DNA of 64,000 nucleotides from Dichetophora obliterata (Eukaryota > Arthropoda > Insecta > Diptera > Sciomyzidae): the NCBI GenBank assembly GCA_963920525.1, contig OY986437.1, forward strand, positions 61,665,330-61,729,329, in the 5' to 3' direction. The position numbers and the translations under genes were made by a program. The notes under the pieces were generated by a model that saw only the letters and a list, made by a program, of their open reading frames with translations, was not told where the DNA came from and ran no database searches. Positions 52,036 through 63,000 of this stretch are shown here, one piece after another. Position 1 is the stretch's first letter. Each line of letters starts with the position of its first letter.

Positions 52036-53051
52036 TTAAATTATTCCAAAATGTTTCTTTCTGTCCTTGCGAGAAACAAACTCTTTTACCACCTCCATTG
52101 AATTCAATTCTTCGGTTTTATCTTTGTGAATGTGTATAAGTGCCGCATGAGTGAGTCGTTTCTGTGTCATAGTTGCTCGAAGATACGTTTTAAGTCGTCT
52201 TAGTGCACTAAAAGAACGCTCAGATGAAGCTGCTGATGCAGGCACAGTCAAAAGCAAAGCAATAAGTTTTTCAACTTCATTTAATAGTTTTTTTACAGTA
52301 TCCGAATTTTTCGCAAATTGGGATACAATGCCACTACAATTCCAAGGTGTTTGCTTCAGCAATTTCATCTGCAAAAAAGTCATCTGCATAAAGATCTAGT
52401 TTTGTTTTTAGATTATGTTCAGAAGGCACTTTTCCGTTGAAGGCTTCGATTACAATATTTTCCAACGATTCCAGAGTGTGAAGATCTGTTTAAATGTACA
52501 ATAAGATTTACAAAGTGCCAATTTACACTAGCTTCACTCAACCGACTCACCGAATGTTAAATCAAAGTGAGTCGATTGAGTGAAGCTGGTGTAAAAATAA
52601 CTTGCAAAAATAAAAAAAAAATTAAAATATCAACCTGTTTGATCGAATCTAGCCGTTATCTCATTTGAGAGAAGATCTAAAATTTCGAAATAATCTTTTC
52701 GTAGCCGATCATATAATGGCAACTGTACTGAAGGAACCGGATTTGATGTTTCTTCAAAGCGTCGAGGTGGATTTTCATCAGCGAATTCACAGTAGGGGCT
52801 TTCGCATGGTCCAAAACATTGGACCAACATGGCAGATTGTACAACATGTAGTACCATGCGTAAGCTAAAACGTTAGTCGAAATTTTTGGTTTTTTTCTGC
52901 CGATTGTACAATATTGTACAACTATGTAAAATATCTGCTCAATTGTTAGGGCATCTAAAAGTTGCTTAGCTATTAGCCGGATGTGTTCTGCTTGAGAGCT
53001 TGCAATTAATGATGTTGCTTTACAAGTTGGATCGTTCGAACGCTCAATCAA
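52036..53051 (-). pseudogene. hAT transposase, C-terminal half
   Basis: 52389-52036 encodes the hAT C-terminal dimerisation domain: IALLLTVPASAASSERSFS, ALRRLKTYLRATMTQKRLTH and AALIHIHKDK. Upstream, after the nested hairpin, 52840-52630 encodes NPPRRFEETSNP and PLYDRLRKDYFEILDLLSNE ITARF, the segment preceding it. 53051-52870 carries part of the insertion domain (QAEHIRLIAKQLLDAL) in another frame. N-terminal half missing. Confidence 0.85.
52522..52595. mobile_element. 74-bp hairpin element nested in the hAT
   Basis: TTTACACTAGCTTCACTCAA plus CCGACTCAC is followed 16 bases later by GTGAGTCGATTGAGTGAAGC plus TGGTGTAAA, giving 29-base arms with few mismatches. A fragment of the same sequence lies at 3395-3426, so it is dispersed. 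It interrupts the hAT coding sequence. Confidence 0.7.
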
Positions 53052-53659
53052 ATAGTCCCATTAGTTTTCCATCTAACTTATCGTACAACATGTCGTCCAA
53101 TATGGAAAGCCCCTAAGAACATGTCAAATTTTTTCTTACCAGAGTTGCAAAATTAACAAGCATTAAGCTACATACTTAAGGGTGCTTTTAAACTGAAGTG
53201 GTGGGTTTGCAGTAGAAACTCTACATTTTTTTCTATCTTTTTGCAAACACAGAGAAAGAAAATGGTTATCCGCAAGCATGCTTATGAAGAAGAGAGAAAG
53301 AAGAGAAAAATATATAATACAAAAATATTATCGTTGTAAAAAAAACTGATATTTTGAATACTTTTATCTAGCTAAAAAAGTGGTGGGGCAACTGCCCCCC
53401 CATACCCCCCGCTTCCGACGCTAATGAGCCAATGCCTTCCATTTTTACTAAAACAAAAATGTTTACGAAACATTTACTAAACATTTACGAAAAAGAAAAA
53501 CTACATTTGTGAAATAGCGCAGACGATTTGATCATCATAGTTAATGAATTTATATACAAATTACTTAAATTAATAAAATTAAAATGTTTCTCTTAGGTAA
53601 TATCATAAAATAGTAAGTTTTTAATAAGTTTTAATTTTTTGATCACGGTAGACTTTCCA

Positions 53660-53742
53660 GTGGAAATGCCCATATACGGTAACACGGTAAGGGGGCATAT
53701 TTTTTCAAGCCTAGGGCGCCCACTGTGGTAAATCCGCCTCTG
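53660..53742. mobile_element. Isolated hAT-like right terminus
   Basis: GCCTAGGGCGCCCACTGTGG TAAATCCGCCTCTG is the type of terminus (CAGAGGCGGATTTACC in the other direction) common in animal hAT elements. I found no matching left end in the window. Confidence 0.55.
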
Positions 53743-53799
53743 GTTGTAGTAGTGGAAATGGTAAGGTTTATGTAATGCATATCAATTTTTATAAACTAA

Positions 53800-54010
53800 T
53801 TTTTTCTGGATTTCAATTGATCATTTTATAATTTCAAAAGAAATTTCTAAATTTTAATTTATCTTTTCTGAATATCAAATAGAATTCCGATTTTCAGTTA
53901 AAATTTTCTAAATTGCAATTGATGTGTTCTGAATTTCAGATGGAACTTATGAATTTCAATTCATGTATTTCGCATTTCAAATTAAATTTCTGAACTACGA
54001 TTTTCTTTAA
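53800..54010. repeat. Degenerate ~24-bp tandem repeat, inverted relative to 38225
   Basis: Variants of TTCTGAATTTCAATTGAT recur about seven times. The complement is the run at 38225-38440. Noncoding. Confidence 0.55.
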
Positions 54011-55436
54011 AAAGTCCCTCAAAAAGCCCTCGACATTTTTTTTATGCTCAAATTTTTTCCGCAAAAAATCGAAATATCTCAAGTTGAAAATGTCAGCATA
54101 TCAATGTGCACCATCAAAAATACCCGACTATGGAGTTCTGCAATATTCTATGAAGATTGCGCAGAGATTTACCATGCAGAAGTTGCAAGTATGTAAAAAT
54201 TATTGTGTAACATTAATGGTTTAAATTCCTTTATCTATTCATTTTACACGCAATAATCAACTGCAGCGAATCTGTAGCTCGTTACGGAAACTTTAATCAT
54301 GATCAATTTCCTGCCCAGTACTCAGTTGCTACTTGGCAGTTATAAGGAAAGGGCTAAACAGTTCGTTATGATTAAATATATAATTTGCACCCAGGCGACA
54401 CCTCTTTATCGAAGATCGTCCAAGAAAGAGGCAACAATTTCGCGCAAACACTGAAGAGCAGCACAATTGGTCAAACTGCGCTGACTTCCGTTCTAACAGA
54501 TGTCATGCAAAATTCACAACTTAAACGCAACTAAAACTACAACAAAAACAAATGACAAAAACAACATTGTGACGTTAAGCCGCTCGCTTGATTAAACTAA
54601 TTAAACCGAGCTCAAGCCAGTGGAAAACAATGACTTGATGACTCCAAACCGCACTCAATCAACTTCAAGTTGCTGAAACTATCTTGTGATGTGTTGAGAT
54701 ACATCAATGAATAAATGAATGAATGAATGATAAAACAATGAATGAGTTCTAATGAATGAACTGTAATTGATGCGAATCACCACCGGAAGCTTTCATTTGA
54801 TTTCAACAAATTGTAGACTTCATCAGCTGCCAAGCGAAACACAACTATAGTTCAAAGGCGTTAATTAAAGATATGGCCCCCTGCAGCCTCCTACTCTTGG
54901 GCACAACCAATTGATCTCAAGCAATTTGAAAAATTATCAATTCTGATTTCCTTGGAAACGGAAAGACATGAATTGCTTTTTTTTACACATGCGTTGTTAT
55001 CAATGAAAATGGGATAAGTGCACTTTTGAAAAAGATAAGTTAAAAGCCATTTTAGTCATATATCATTATCCGCTGTTTATATTTTAAGTCTTATTCTCAA
55101 TAGAACATGATTTTTTGATAAAAAATGTAATGCAATTTAAACTAAAAACGTTTTGGCAAAAAGTTTTATATTGAAAATGGAATAAGTCCATTCCTAATAG
55201 CCACTCAGAGTCATTCGAGATGATATGGATGAAACCGCGTAAATTGGGATATTCACTGTCTTTTCTGGGTGGAGAACAAATAGATGAGTTTCGATAAAAA
55301 ATGTTAATAGGGCTTGAAACATCTGATGGAGAAGCATAAGTACCTGTACATTATGAAAATTAATTTGGCCAAATTGACCCGACCGTCGTTTGTCCTGAAC
55401 TTGTTTTCTTTCTGAAAAATGGATCTCGTGTCGATA
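54011..55436. other. Low-repeat DNA, no gene supported
   Basis: Base composition is more even between about 54240 and 54930, and there is a GAAT microsatellite near 54705-54730. No ORF, RNA gene or element recognised. Confidence 0.45.
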
Positions 55437-58013
55437 TTTATTTATTTATTTTATTTATTTAGAAATAGTACTGTTTACATATAAGACAAAGTCTTTTGAA
55501 TGCATTATACCGGATTCACAATACTGCGTTCGGTCGGTCGTGCGTTGACAGCTCGAGTAGAAACAACGAGTTCTTATGGTGCAATTCGCAATTCGACTTC
55601 AACCGTTGATCGTGCGTTATTCGTTAACTTTCAACGAAGGGGTAAAGTACGATCAAAGTCCAACCTAACGAGTAGAGTAGAAAAATGTTCTACTCGGTCG
55701 TGCGTTTGACATTCTTTGGTATGCAGAGTTGCATTTCCATTGAGTTAGCTTTGGTGGGTATTTTTTTGTTTCAATGGTAAAATCCCATTTTCATGGGATT
55801 TGCTGTATTATTAGAACTGTGTATACTTAATGTGATTTAACTTTATGGAAATGATGGCATGCAAGTTTTGATTAAGTGTACACTATATATAATTGGAATA
55901 TAAATATTTATAATAAAAATATAAATAAAAAAAAATGAGATTGTTAGCACATATTTTGTTAGTATTGTTATTTCACGGAGTTTTTTATTTTATCACTATA
56001 GGTTATATTGAATTTAATTTATATTAATATTTAGAATTTTACAACTTACAAAATGCAAGTTTTGATGAATTCAACATTATTTAATACAATTTAAAGATTT
56101 GTGCCAATTATTTATATTAAGTATATGAATAAAAGGCAGTAAGTTCTGGTAGAGAAAACCGTAAAAAAATGTTTGTCTGAAAAAATCAATTAATCAGGTA
56201 GTTATGGAGTTATCGTTTTTAAAAATTTTATTTCTTGCTAAAATATCTGTTCAAAAAAACTATTGCCATTATCCAATAGATCTAAGAAATTAGCATGTAA
56301 TTTGAAAGGAGTTTAATTGACCTTTTCAACGATTGCAATATAAATATCATTGCAAGAATATTTTACATTTTATATGCAACTTTTCATCATATCTAAATTT
56401 TTTAATGAAAATAACCGTTCTTTTCTACAAAAATTGCGCTATAAAGGTACTAAATATGTATTGTAATTAAAAAGCATTAATTTTTACCTTTCACTTGAAG
56501 TATGAAATTATTTACATTTTCTGCAGATTAAAAACTTTTTTTTAAGAAAGCAGAACAACTCAGGTAAATATGCTCGAAATAACAACTTACTTTCCATAAT
56601 CCGTAGTAAAAACAGTGTTTTTTGAAAAAATGGCGGCTTAATGTTATTATAATTTTTTTTATTATTTGTTTTTATTTATATATTATAAATAATTTGGCGT
56701 GAATATTTAAATTTTATTAAATAATTTTGAATTTAGTTTGGATTTTTTTTAAGTTGCAAATTCATAAATATTAATTTGAATGCCATTCAATGGAGTTATT
56801 TACGATTCAGTGCAGTTGCCACTGCAGTTGAGGTCTTGTGAGCTTTACAAAAACAAAATACACGTACGTGAAAAATCTTTACAAGTGCTCTTCCACTGTA
56901 GCGTTTTCTACTTTCCTTGAGCAGTTGTGTACTTTTGCACATTGAAAATTTTGACGGCTTTGAAAAAAGTGATAGTAGTGTGTTCACGAACACGTAACTG
57001 CTCAACTGCACAGGCAAGTGTACTGAATCGTGAATACCCCTAGCATAAACTGTGCTGATAAAATAAAAAAAATCCCATGAAATGTGATAGTGTACATTGG
57101 CATCACCACAGTTGCTCAAAGTGACACATGCACGACCTTGAACGCAACATTGTGGATACAAAATTTTTAGGTCGTGCGTTCTGACAGTTCATCCCGCAAA
57201 GTTATTGCAAAGTCGATCGAAGTACGATCAAAGGCCGACCGACCGAACGCAGTATTGCGAATCAGCCTTTAAGCAGTTTAGAATAACAACTAGTTATGAA
57301 AAACAGAAAAATAAATATAACTTAAAACTAACATTTAGTGATTTAACAAAAATAATAAATAATAATAAGTATTATAGCAACAGCTAGTCATAAATAACAA
57401 CAAATCACGAATGAACAAAAAAAAAATCATTAGATTATTAGATAAAAAAGAAAAAACTTAAATTATTTTTATTCTATTAAATGAAGAAATAGTAAGTTTA
57501 GATAAACAAGTAGTAGTATTAAGAGAAGTATTCGAAAATTTCATGCTTAAAGTTGCGTTTGTTTTGAATAATTTTAATTCTTAGAGGTAACGAGTTCCAA
57601 ATTCTGATAGCGTTTACAAAGAAAAGTATGTTTGAGTTTAAAAAATTGTAACTCGGGATAATAAGGTTCATGTTTTTATTCGATCTGCAAAATTGTAACT
57701 TATCAATAAATATTTAGGTGTTTTTGTGTAAATCAAATTATGCAAAAATATGCAGTTCCTGGCATCCAGATAATTGAACATTTTGCAACCAAGTATTTGA
57801 TTGCTCAAATGACTAACGCGGTCAAACTTTCTGAGGCCATAAACCTACACAGTACAACACATGATTTGAAAACTCAATTCTGAGAACTGTATGTGAAATT
57901 AGACCCAAAAAGAAGAATTTCTGCATCATTCGTTTTGTCTTCTTACCTGCCAAAATATTTTTAATATCGATTTAAAGTTAGTACTATCGTATAGGGGAAT
58001 TTATCACGTTTTA
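55437..58013 (-). mobile_element. LINE-5: jockey-like LINE 3' end, interrupted
   Basis: Minus-strand fragments encode part of the RT (CSIIWMPGTAYF near 57760) and the C-terminal end (LFFVNAIRIWNSLPLRIKII and NKRNFKHEIF, about 57630-57540), followed by a 3' UTR and a TTTATTTATT-type tail (plus strand 55437-55465). A TIR element at 55509-57268 sits in the 3' UTR. The RT part is decayed and 5'-truncated at about 58013. Confidence 0.7.
55509..57268. mobile_element. TIR element with ATACTGCGTTCGGTCGG ends
   Basis: The left end GATTCACAATACTGCGTTCG GTCGGTCG and the right end CGACCGACCGAACGCAGTAT TGCGAATC are inverted, about 30 bp. Subterminal words such as TCGTGCGTT, GTACGATCAAAG and GACAGTTC appear near both sides. 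Interior AT-rich without transposase; the ORFs at 55500 and 56796 are not recognised. About 1.76 kb. No certain target duplication. Confidence 0.75.
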
Positions 58014-58349
58014 GGCCCTGTTGTTTGACATAGCTCGACAACCACTAGCCCGATTTAGTTGAAATAAATTTTAAAAAATTAAGAATTACTATTCCCTGTT
58101 CATATATTGTTTTCCTATAAAAGCAACAGTTTCCAAGTTAAAAATAAGCGTATGAAGAAAAAAATATTTTTTTTTTAATTCATAAAAAATACAAAACGGA
58201 AATAAGTTTCAAGTCTAGTTACTTTTTCGCAAAGTCACATAACCTAGCCACCACCCTTAAAATAAAAATAAAAATAAAAATTAAAAAATTATAGTGCAAA
58301 AAAAAATTTATTTATAAAAACTTATTAAAAAAAATAAAATAATATGCAA

Positions 58350-58985
58350 TTAATACAAAATTATAATATGCATAAAAACAAAATTTAGAACATTTTTACA
58401 ATTATTGGCAATATCCATCCTTGTAGAAGTTGACGCTTTTGGTTCTGATGATCTTGTTTTCTTCGTAGGTTGTTCATATTCATGGTCTGAGTCTGTATCG
58501 TCATCTGAGATACACATACTATTCAAGGGCGTGTTTCTTTCACTGTGTCCACCAATTTCAATGTCTTCATCTTCGGTGCTTTCTTCAAACTGCATAATTG
58601 TGGAACTCCACCAACAAACCTCCGCAAGCAATGCATCCAATTTCTTGCTTTTGAACCGCTTTTCAATTGGCATGGTCACCTGGTGGAACCTCTCTCCTTG
58701 TTCGTCTGATTCCTGAGGTGATTGTGCCAAAAAGGTATCGAGGTGGTGGTGCAAGAAATGCAATTTCAGCGTCATGGCTGCACCGATTTTTTCGAAATAA
58801 TACAGCAACCTGTCCACTCGTTGCTGTATCTCTTCTCGCTGGACACGGTTCTTTCCTAGAACGCCTTCTATTACTTCTTTTAATGCGTTGCATGCATGTT
58901 GGTGGTCGTGATGCTCTGAAAGCAAATTTGTGAAAGAATCACTTTTGATCAATTTCCGAATATGAGGTCCATTGAGAATACCTGT
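58350..58985 (-). pseudogene. Transposase-like protein, C-terminal block
   Basis: Reads GILNGPHIRKLIKSDSFTNL, then LKLHFLHHHLDTF, QESDEQGERFHQVTMPIEKR (candidate catalytic Glu in GERFHQ) and LDALLAEVCWWS, followed by an acidic, low-complexity tail (STEDEDIEIGG, DDDTDSDHEYEQ). This is the C-terminal half of the family described for the adjacent block. It is not in frame with the block at 59064; about 40-50 residues are missing between them, or lie in an unrecognised exon. AAAACAG just before GTATTCTC would serve as a splice acceptor. Confidence 0.75.
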
Positions 58986-59063
58986 TTTAAATACATAAGA
59001 AAAACTAACAAATTATTGGTAATGCGAATGTATAGAAATTAACAAATTTAAATATGACAATAT

Positions 59064-60263
59064 TTATACGAATTTCCCAGCTATTCCCAGTTTCATGTGG
59101 AGCGGTGGCAACAAAATATCATCCAGGTCCTTTATCATAGGTTCACTGCGTAATTTTAATTGTTTGTTGAGCTCGGGAGTTCTTCTTTTCCAATCTTTAC
59201 ATTGATATTGATTTCCTTTGTATCGTGAATCCCAATTACAAAGGAAGCAGAAGTATTTTGGATATCCGCCCTTTTCTATAATCCCTTGTAGTATGTTGAC
59301 CACCTTCAGATCGCAACAAATGTTCCATTTGTGTTCATCGTATTTGATTTTCTTCAAAATTTCGCCCAATGCTTCATACGTTTCCTTCATAGTTGTGCTT
59401 AATCCCAATGGAATGGATGGTTTTTTATTTTTTTTGTGCAGTAGCATAGCCTTCAAACTGGTAACTGAACCATCGATGAATAAACGCCAGTCGCCAGCGA
59501 TATAAACCATTTCCAATTTTTCCACTAAGCCTAGTATATCATGGCAGTACGTGAACGTATTTGCTTCGTCAACAGAATAAAATTTCTGAAAATCAGCTTG
59601 GCGTTGTCGGTATGATGTTGCGCTGACATTTTTCTGTGTGAGTTTTCTGCGCTTCAAAAATGATGTCAACCATTCCGAGTTTTGTTGTGATAGTCCCATC
59701 TTAGCCACAATGTAATCCATTTCGATTTCTGTTACCAGTTCTGATCCATTATTTTCAATATCGGGTGTCCAATCAGCATCATCCAAATTGGTCGGATTGG
59801 TGCAAACGGTTTCGGCTAGCAGGGACACAGGGACATCCGCACTCGGAGGTTTAGGTGCATCGGTATCAGCAGGGCGTTGCACTGGAAGTGTGGCAGTAAA
59901 TGCAGCAGTGTATACTTTTGCTTTCAATTGTTTTCTGTTTAATCCAGGACGAAAATTTATGCATGCGTAGTACCTGGATTCATCATATCCAGTTAGGTCT
60001 TCCACCCAAATTACTGGCTTTATAAAAGACAACTTTCTACTTTTTCCGTGCATCCATTTTAGAAGGGTAGTATAACAACTGTTGCACATTGTGTTCGGCG
60101 TAAAATTTGCACCACTTAAATCTGCTTCATCGAAATAATTACAATACGCGGTTTTGAATTGCTCAGTAAACAAATTTTTTCGATCTTTTTTCTGTATTTT
60201 TCGTACGATATGACCACAAACGTAATAAAATTCATCCAAATTTGGGCACTTGTTGTTTTCCAT
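59064..60263 (-). CDS. Transposase-like protein, N-terminal block (399 codons open)
   Basis: Starts MENNKCPNLDEFYYVCGHIV and has a zinc-finger-like N-terminus (CPNLDEFYYVCGHIV ... CNSCYTTLLKWM). A Pro/Ala-rich linker precedes the core (residues about 215-399): DWRLFIDGSVTSLKAMLLHK (candidate first Asp), ETYEALGEILKKIKYDEHKW, NICCDLKVVNILQG (candidate second Asp), FCFLCNWDSRYKG and LLPPLHMKLGIAGKFV. A family with this motif order (RLFIDSSKRSLKAVLLH, ICADLKV, CFLCEWDSR, LPPLHIKLGLMK) is widespread in insects and Hydra and appears transposon-derived. The ORF stops right after LGIAGKFV, where the family normally continues. Confidence 0.75.
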   Translation of the reverse strand: MENNKCPNLDEFYYVCGHIVRKIQKKDRKNLFTEQFKTAYCNYFDEADLSGANFTPNTMCNSCYTTLLKWMHGKSRKLSFIKPVIWVEDLTGYDESRYYACINFRPGLNRKQLKAKVYTAAFTATLPVQRPADTDAPKPPSADVPVSLLAETVCTNPTNLDDADWTPDIENNGSELVTEIEMDYIVAKMGLSQQNSEWLTSFLKRRKLTQKNVSATSYRQRQADFQKFYSVDEANTFTYCHDILGLVEKLEMVYIAGDWRLFIDGSVTSLKAMLLHKKNKKPSIPLGLSTTMKETYEALGEILKKIKYDEHKWNICCDLKVVNILQGIIEKGGYPKYFCFLCNWDSRYKGNQYQCKDWKRRTPELNKQLKLRSEPMIKDLDDILLPPLHMKLGIAGKFV

Positions 60264-60799
60264 ATTGATATATTTTATGTTTTGTTGTTATTCACTTTTA
60301 AAAAACCTGGAGAAAAATCACTTTCACTGTTCGCGTTCGTCGGCACTGCCTGAATGACAAAAATCGATCAATGCACACCTATAAATACTACGTATTTTTC
60401 AATATTTTACTGCCAGGTACTTATAAATAGGCGCATATTTTAAGGGTGGCTGGCTATATACCTGATTCAGCACATGTACGTTTCAAATTGTGCAAAACTT
60501 TCCAAATAATCAGCACCCTTAAATGTGGGTTTATTTATTGTTTTGTTTATTCCTTTTTTCTTTTAATTCTCAGAATCATAAAAAAGGTGTCAATGTTTGC
60601 TCCAAATATTGTTGTGCATAAAACGTGAAAAATTCCCCTATACGATAGTTACTAACTTCAAATCGATATTAAAAATATTTTGGCAGGTAAGAAGACAAAA
60701 CGAATGATGCAGAAATTCTTCTTTTTGGGTCTAATTTCACATACAGTTCTCAGAATTGAGTTGGCAATCAATGAACTGAAAAATGTTGTACTGTGTTAG

Positions 60800-61015
60800 G
60801 GTTTAAAAAATCCCACAGAAAATATCTAAATCATGTATTATAATGATATATAATTTTTTTACTTTAATTGAATTTAAATGCCATTTGAATGTCTTCCAGA
60901 AGTAGTTTTCAAGAATGCCTCTTGAAAGAACATCTTTATAAGGAGAAGAAGCACAGTTTGATATGTAGAATGTCTTCTGGAAGCAGTGAACATTAATTCA
61001 CATTTGTTCTAGTTT
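60800..61015. mobile_element. CCCAGCAAAA MITE family, copy 3 (truncated)
   Basis: Shares AAAAATCCCACAGAAAATAT, CTTCCAGAAGTAGTTTTC, AATGCCTCTTGAAAG and AGAATGTCTTCTGGAAGCAG with the copies at 33473 and 39707 (the latter inverted). Neither CCCAGCAAAA end is present. Confidence 0.75.
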
Positions 61016-62769
61016 ATTTTTTGATAAATTTAGTTGCATCTATTTTTTTCAAATTTTTTGAAACACTACATATATAAAAATCAACTCGTTTTGCAAGAAT
61101 GACCAATTGCCGCAGCCTTCGCAATTTAGTTAAAAGATAAAACCTTTACGTAAAGTAAAGCCCTTTCCATAAACAATTTTATCTTTCCGAACCTACCTTA
61201 AGCTAAACTAATGCTGACCACAACGTTCAAAGACTTAGCTAAAACAATTCAAATTAAAATAATTCAAATACTAATCCACTCAATTTTGTCTGTTTTATTT
61301 TTACCCAAAAAAAAAAAGAGTTTTAGGAACTCTTTTGATATTGTTCCAGGAAATGTTCTATGTACAATTAATCAAAAGAAGCCACATTCAAATATTTTTG
61401 CCAAAACTAACTCAATCTAATAAACCAATTTTTCACGCCCATTCCATGCATGCAGCTTGTCCAAACATTTGTGTCCACAAATCTGCCGGTCTTAAGCAAG
61501 ATAAATTAATTTAACTATCGATTCGATCAGAGTGTAATCAATATAAATTCAACATGGTTTCTGTGTCTTATTACTTGGCTTTGAATTTTAAATTTCCAAA
61601 GAGACATACAATGAAGTGCTATGTGATGATTGTGTGTAGGTAAGCAAGTCTGTCCTGTTGTCAGACCATCGTCCTACAACAACGACGACCACTGGTCAAG
61701 TGTGTGTCTTATTCTTGGTTTCCAGCATGCTGCATGAATGTTCTTCTCTCTGTTGTAAATATGCTTTAATGACCATCGGTCACAAAATCTCATTTTTATC
61801 ACAGACACAAGCTACACAGGATGAGACACACTACAGCTGCTTGCCAGAGAAAAGGGGCTAAGAAACTAGTTGTTGTTTGTGCAGGGAAAAACTAGCCAAC
61901 GGTAGTGGTAAAGTATGCAAAATTTGAGTTAAATTGAAGTGGAATTCTTGTAATGATGACCAATTCCACACAAGTGTGGATGGCTGTTTGGTGTTGTAAG
62001 GATAAAGATTTTCCAAACTCATTTGAAAAATGATATTACAAATTGAGCACGTTAATCAAAAATACAACAAAATTCTATTCTATGATAAAAATGAACATAA
62101 TGAGAAACTACACGTAAAAAGCGAAAATTAGGAATGGCTTATTTCTAATGAATGTGTGTGTTGGCAAGGATGTTCCGCCAAAGCTAGACAAATATGTATT
62201 TGCGAATTATTATTGTTTGTGAGAAAAGTTTTATGAAAAGACATGCGTATTAAGTCAAGCTGTGCACATTTAGTAAAAAAATTTCTTCTTGGGAGAAATA
62301 TTTGATTGATATTTCCTTAACATACACAGCTTTAAAGAAAAAAACAAAAGCGTTGATAACACTAAGAAGCCGTTGAATATGTGGCACTTTGCGTGTCAAG
62401 TTATCGTTAATCCGATCAAATTTGTTAACAATAAAAACTTGTTAATGCGCATTCAGCAATTTGTTTGCGCCCCATTACAGACATCACTTAAATGATAATC
62501 ATCATTTTATTGTACAACTGTGTGATCTATGCTGGTGTTTTAAACATGCACAATTAGCATTCGAAATGCTAAGTACACACTGATGCTCATATATAGTGAA
62601 ATCGATTGTAGGATTATTAAATAACAAGCTTTAAAATATGTGTCACTCTGATATAAATACCTTTATAATTTAATAAAAAAAAAAGTGATGCGGTCGGGGG
62701 ACCCCCGTCTCCTTACGCTTTTTCTTTAACTAACTATGAATGTAATTCGAAATAGAATCATTATATTAT
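61016..62769. other. Low-repeat DNA, no gene supported
   Basis: Contains small ORFs (61211-61420, 61658-61861) without recognisable domains. A GC-rich inverted tip GTCGGGGGACCCCCGTC sits at about 62693-62709 within AT-rich DNA. No promoter or exon structure argued. Confidence 0.4.
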
Positions 62770-62960
62770 TATTTTTATACCACACGTTTAAAAAACGTAA
62801 TAGGGGTATATTAACTTTGTCACTCCGTTTGTAACGCCGATAAGGAGGCGTGGCCGGTATAGAAAAGTATTTATATTCTTGATCAGCATCACCTCCTGAG
62901 TCGATTTAACCATGTCCGTCTGTCCGTCTGTGGTCACGATAACATCCGTAATTTTTTAGC
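62770..62960 (+). repeat. Dispersed dipteran-type repeat, copy 2
   Basis: TTTTATACCACACGTTTAAA, AGGGGTATATTAACTTTGTC, GGCCGGTATAGAAAAGTA, TTCTTGATCAGCATCACCTC and GTCCGTCTGTCCGTCTG follow in the same order as at 46590-46800. Confidence 0.75.
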
Positions 62961-63000
62961 TACACGCTCAAAAATCTTGGACTAAATTCTAATAAATTCT

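Larger units (their letters stand above)
51689..53426 (-). mobile_element. hAT element with 8-bp TSD and transposase remnant
   Basis: CAAGCGCGTCGGAAGC at 51689 and the near complement GCTTCCGACGCTAATG ending at 53426 are flanked by AGCCAATG (51681-51688 and 53427-53434). G-rich runs (CTGGGGGGGGCAG) follow inside the left end and C-rich runs inside the right end. A decayed hAT transposase lies on the minus strand. Length 1738 bp. A short hairpin element is nested at 52522-52595. Confidence 0.85.
58245..60458 (-). mobile_element. DNA transposon with an unassigned transposase-like gene
   Basis: TAGCCACCACCCTTAAAATA at 58245 and the complement of TAGCCAGCCACCCTTAAAAT ending near 60457 form terminal inverted repeats of about 20 bp with one indel. 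The span is about 2.2 kb and is filled by a minus-strand gene in two blocks. A clean target duplication is not visible; ATAACC on the left and ATACC on the right are only suggestive. It lies between the two inverted LINE arms. Confidence 0.65.
57848..60795. repeat. Inverted repeat arms of ~165 bp flanking a transposon
   Basis: 57848-58013 and 60619-60795 are near-exact reverse complements, sharing AATTCCCCTATACGATAGT, AAATCGATATTAAAAATATT, TTGGCAGGTAAGAAGACAAA, CGAATGATGCAGAAATTCTT and TTTGGGTCTAATTTCACATA. The left arm is part of the RT region of LINE-5, so the right arm is a second LINE fragment in opposite orientation. Between them are 2.6 kb containing another transposon. Confidence 0.85.

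Noticed and set aside
61658..61861. 67-codon ORF rich in Thr at the start
   Set aside because: Built on an ACAACAACGACGACC-type low-complexity run; no domain or supporting context.
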